A model generated the notes under the pieces. It did not search any database, was not told the origin of the DNA, and saw only the letters and a list, made by a program, of their open reading frames with translations. A stretch of 64,000 bases of DNA from Gemmatimonadota bacterium (GTDB lineage: Bacteria; Gemmatimonadota; Gemmatimonadetes; Gemmatimonadales; GWC2-71-9): contig QHTK01000044.1 of assembly GCA_003220795.1 (NCBI GenBank), positions 27,034-91,033 of the forward strand. The letters run 5' to 3'. Below, in pieces: positions 61,981 through 64,000 of this stretch (positions are counted from its first letter, which is position 1; every line of letters starts with the position of its first letter). The position numbers were made by a program, and so were the translations under genes.

Positions 61981-63328
61981 GCCGGGGGCCGCCGGCGTAC
62001 CACCCGAGCCCGGGTGGCGCCGCGCCCGGCTCGCACCCAGCCTCGCCGAGGTCTACCGCACCGTCCCGATCCGTGAGGGGCCGTGGTGGCGCAAAGCGCT
62101 GGCGTTCGCGGGGCCCGGGTACCTGGTCGCCGTCGGGTATATGGATCCCGGCAACTGGGCCACCGACCTGGCGGGCGGCTCGAAGTTCGGCTACACGCTG
62201 CTGAGCGTGATCCTGCTCTCGAACCTGATGGCGATCCTGCTACAGGGGCTCTCCTCCAAGCTCGGGATCGTCACCGGCCGGGACCTGGCACAGGCGTGCC
62301 GTGACCATTATTCGCGCCCCGTCTCCCTCGCGCTCTGGGTGCTCTGCGAGATCGCGATCGCCGCCTGCGACCTGGCCGAAGTGATCGGGTCCGCGATCGC
62401 CCTGAACCTGTTGTTCGGCATTCCGCTGCCGCTGGGCATCATCATCACGTCCCTCGACGTGCTGCTCGTTTTGTTCCTCCAGCACAAGGGCTTCCGGCTG
62501 GTCGAGGCGCTGGTCGTGGCGCTGATCGCCACCATCGCCGTGTGCTTTCTGTTCGAGATCATCATCGCGCGCCCCAATCTGGCGGCGGTCGCCTGGGGCT
62601 TCCTGCCCAGGTCCTCGATCCTCGCGGACCGCGACCAGCTCTACATCGCGATCGCCATCCTCGGCGCGACGGTGATGCCGCACAACCTCTACCTGCACTC
62701 GTCCGTCGTGCAGACCCGGCGCTACGAGGAAACGCCGGCCGGGAAGCGCATGGCCGTCCGGTACGCCTTCCTCGACTCCACCATCGCCCTGACGTGCGCG
62801 CTGTTCATCAATGCGGCGATCCTCGTGGTCGCGGCGGCGACCTTCCACACGTCGGGGCACAGCGAGGTCGCCGAGATCCAGGACGCCTACCGGCTGCTGA
62901 CGCCGCTGCTCGGCGTCGCCGGCGCGAGCGCCGTGTTCGCCATCGCGCTGCTCGCCTCGGGACAGAACTCGACCCTCACGGGGACGCTCGCCGGCCAGAT
63001 CGTCATGGAGGGGTTCCTGAACATCCGCATCCGCCCGTGGCTGCGGCGCTTGATCACCCGGCTCATCGCGATTGTGCCGGCGGCGCTCACGGCTATCTTC
63101 TTCGGAGCGAGCGGCACCGCCCGCCTCCTCATCCTGAGCCAGGTGATCCTCAGCCTGCAGTTGTCCTTCGCGGTCTTCCCGCTCGTCCGGTTCACGTCGG
63201 ACCGGGCGAAGATGGGCGAGTTCGTGAACCCCGGTTGGCTGAAGGCCCTCGCCTACCTCGTGGCGTGCGCCATCGCGGGCTTCAACGGCTGGCTCCTGGT
63301 CCAGATCTTCCGGGGTGCGGTCGGCTGA
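61961..63328 (+). CDS. mntH: NRAMP-family divalent metal transporter
   Basis: 455 residues, about 11 membrane helices. The metal site is visible as [14 protein letters not shown] (DPGN, helix 1) and [20 protein letters not shown] (MPH, helix 6). It imports Mn2+ or Fe2+ with protons. The start ATG 61961 lies within the dtxR-like gene; uspA-like gene follows with a one-base overlap (TGATG at 63326-63330). Confidence 0.92.
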   Translation: MATRAVEPGAAGVPPEPGWRRARLAPSLAEVYRTVPIREGPWWRKALAFAGPGYLVAVGYMDPGNWATDLAGGSKFGYTLLSVILLSNLMAILLQGLSSKLGIVTGRDLAQACRDHYSRPVSLALWVLCEIAIAACDLAEVIGSAIALNLLFGIPLPLGIIITSLDVLLVLFLQHKGFRLVEALVVALIATIAVCFLFEIIIARPNLAAVAWGFLPRSSILADRDQLYIAIAILGATVMPHNLYLHSSVVQTRRYEETPAGKRMAVRYAFLDSTIALTCALFINAAILVVAAATFHTSGHSEVAEIQDAYRLLTPLLGVAGASAVFAIALLASGQNSTLTGTLAGQIVMEGFLNIRIRPWLRRLITRLIAIVPAALTAIFFGASGTARLLILSQVILSLQLSFAVFPLVRFTSDRAKMGEFVNPGWLKALAYLVACAIAGFNGWLLVQIFRGAVG

Positions 63329-63756
63329 TGTATTCGCGCATCCTCGTACCCCTCGAAAACTCCCCCGCGGACGAGACCATCCTAGCCCACGCGCGCGGGC
63401 TGGCCAAGCGGCTCGGCTCCACGCTCGTGCTGATTCACGTGGCGGACGGCTGGGTCGCGCGCAACGTCAACGAGCTCGAGCTGCGGGAATCGCAGGAGAT
63501 CCGGGAGGACCGCGCGTATCTCGAGGCGGTGTGCGGCCGGCTGGAGGGGGAAGGGTTCGACGCCGAAGCGGTGCTGGCGGGCGGGGAGCCGGCCAAGGAG
63601 ATCGCGGCCGCGGCGGAACGGGAGCGGTGCGACCTGATCGCCATGGCCACCCACGGGCATCGGCTGCTGGAGGACGTCGTCAAGGGCAGCACTGCGACAG
63701 CGTTGCGACACCTGACGAAGATTCCGGTGCTCATGGTGAGGGTAGATAAAAAATAA
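63328..63756 (+). CDS. Universal stress protein (UspA family, ATP-binding type)
   Basis: 142 residues. N-terminal strand YSRILVPLENSPADETILAH, central LIAMATHGHRLLEDVVKGST and C-terminal IPVLMVRV. The GxxG-x9-GS/T nucleotide motif is partly kept (HGH...GSTATALRH), so it probably binds ATP. Third gene of the dtxR-mntH operon; it may tune the transporter under stress. Confidence 0.88.
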   Translation: MYSRILVPLENSPADETILAHARGLAKRLGSTLVLIHVADGWVARNVNELELRESQEIREDRAYLEAVCGRLEGEGFDAEAVLAGGEPAKEIAAAAERERCDLIAMATHGHRLLEDVVKGSTATALRHLTKIPVLMVRVDKK

Positions 63757-63777
63757 AAGACGTCTCTGTGTAACGCC

Positions 63778-63987
63778 TTATGTAGTCCTTGCCTGCTCCA
63801 GCGCCCGCAAGATTGCACTGAGCCTGCGGTCCCGCGCTTCTCGCAGCTCCTCGACCTTTCCCTTATATGCCCGCTCGACCCCCTGGGTGAGCGCGCGCTG
63901 CTGCTCCGGCTCGAGCCGCTGCCAGGTGGCTAGCTGGCCCCACCACCCCTCGAAGCTGGCGAGCAGCTGCTGCAGAAACGCGGTCAC
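63778..63987 (-). CDS. Hypothetical helical protein, possibly the C-terminal end of a longer gene
   Basis: 69 residues if it starts at GTG 63987; the frame stays open to the window edge, so more may lie outside. The visible part is a Trp/Gln-rich segment (SFEGWWGQLATWQRLEPEQQ) followed by a basic-acidic coiled coil. No family recognised. Confidence 0.45.
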   Translation of the reverse strand: MTAFLQQLLASFEGWWGQLATWQRLEPEQQRALTQGVERAYKGKVEELREARDRRLSAILRALEQARTT

Positions 63988-64000
63988 GCCGCCGTCGCCC

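Noticed and set aside
1..64000. tRNA, rRNA, riboswitch or tmRNA genes
   Set aside because: Reading the gaps on both strands I found no cloverleaf, rRNA-like or known riboswitch sequence; no gap is longer than about 170 bases.

Overview
The window is one continuous, very GC-rich bacterial chromosome segment with dense coding on both strands. It has no rRNA, tRNA, CRISPR array, insertion sequence or prophage that I can see. The gene families suggest a Gemmatimonadota-like (or neighbouring, deep-branching Gram-negative) soil bacterium: secreted M28, M14 and S9 peptidases, OmpA proteins with thrombospondin type 3 repeats, DUF4097 envelope proteins, HTH proteins of the SPNG(L/V)R(N/D)F type, long-form IspH, Lhr-like helicase, and very frequent GTG, TTG and probably CTG starts with 4-base stop/start overlaps. 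The phylum is an inference from gene content.

Layout. 1-1944: an operon of a TrmB-like regulator, an alpha/beta hydrolase and a TetR regulator, with a perfect 20-bp palindrome in front. 2016-8349: a toroid-like hypothetical protein, an M28 peptidase, a domain-permuted aconitase and a putative glycoside hydrolase. 8403-19694 (all minus strand): a chemoreceptor-like protein, a Kelch/IPT lipoprotein, two tandem OmpA proteins, an S9 peptidase and an M14 peptidase. 19786-30952 (plus strand): a SelW-like selenoprotein read through an in-frame UGA with its own SECIS hairpin, phosphofructokinase, a DEAH helicase, a PAS-Fis regulator, a thioesterase, a lipoprotein, IspH and a giant Lhr helicase. 30958-42214: MsrA and DUF1353, then a mutagenesis/repair block (dnaE2, DUF6504, imuB), two DUF72 proteins, three HTH paralogues (one decayed), a radical SAM protein of the spore photoproduct lyase type and a 48-residue zinc ribbon. 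42317-49098: prephenate dehydratase, an amino-acid permease, DUF47-PiT phosphate transport, and a HAD phosphatase / aminotransferase / ornithine cyclodeaminase-like operon. 49107-54444: an adenine-specific DNA methylase followed by an overlapping SNF2-type helicase, a defence-like pair. 54586-57589: an ECF sigma factor, its anti-sigma factor and two DUF4097 proteins in one operon. 57673-64000: a NicO-type metal transporter, a dicarboxylate symporter, a hydrolase, a Nudix enzyme, then a DtxR regulator / NRAMP transporter / UspA operon.

The most notable points are four. (1) The selenoprotein at 19786-20025, which ordinary gene callers split or miss. (2) A dispersed family of 7-bp tandem repeats (consensus AAYGCGG) that is open in all six frames, lies inside or beside lhr, dnaE2, DUF6504 and imuB, and would fold the imuB-DUF6504-dnaE2 message into a 33-bp perfect stem covering the dnaE2 start. 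(3) A 19-bp element, CCCGAA repeated with one-turn spacing, in front of both imuB and the zinc-ribbon/radical SAM pair, possibly a damage-regulon operator. (4) The two-gene methylase-helicase unit. Start codons given as CTG are inferences from the absence of any other in-frame start.
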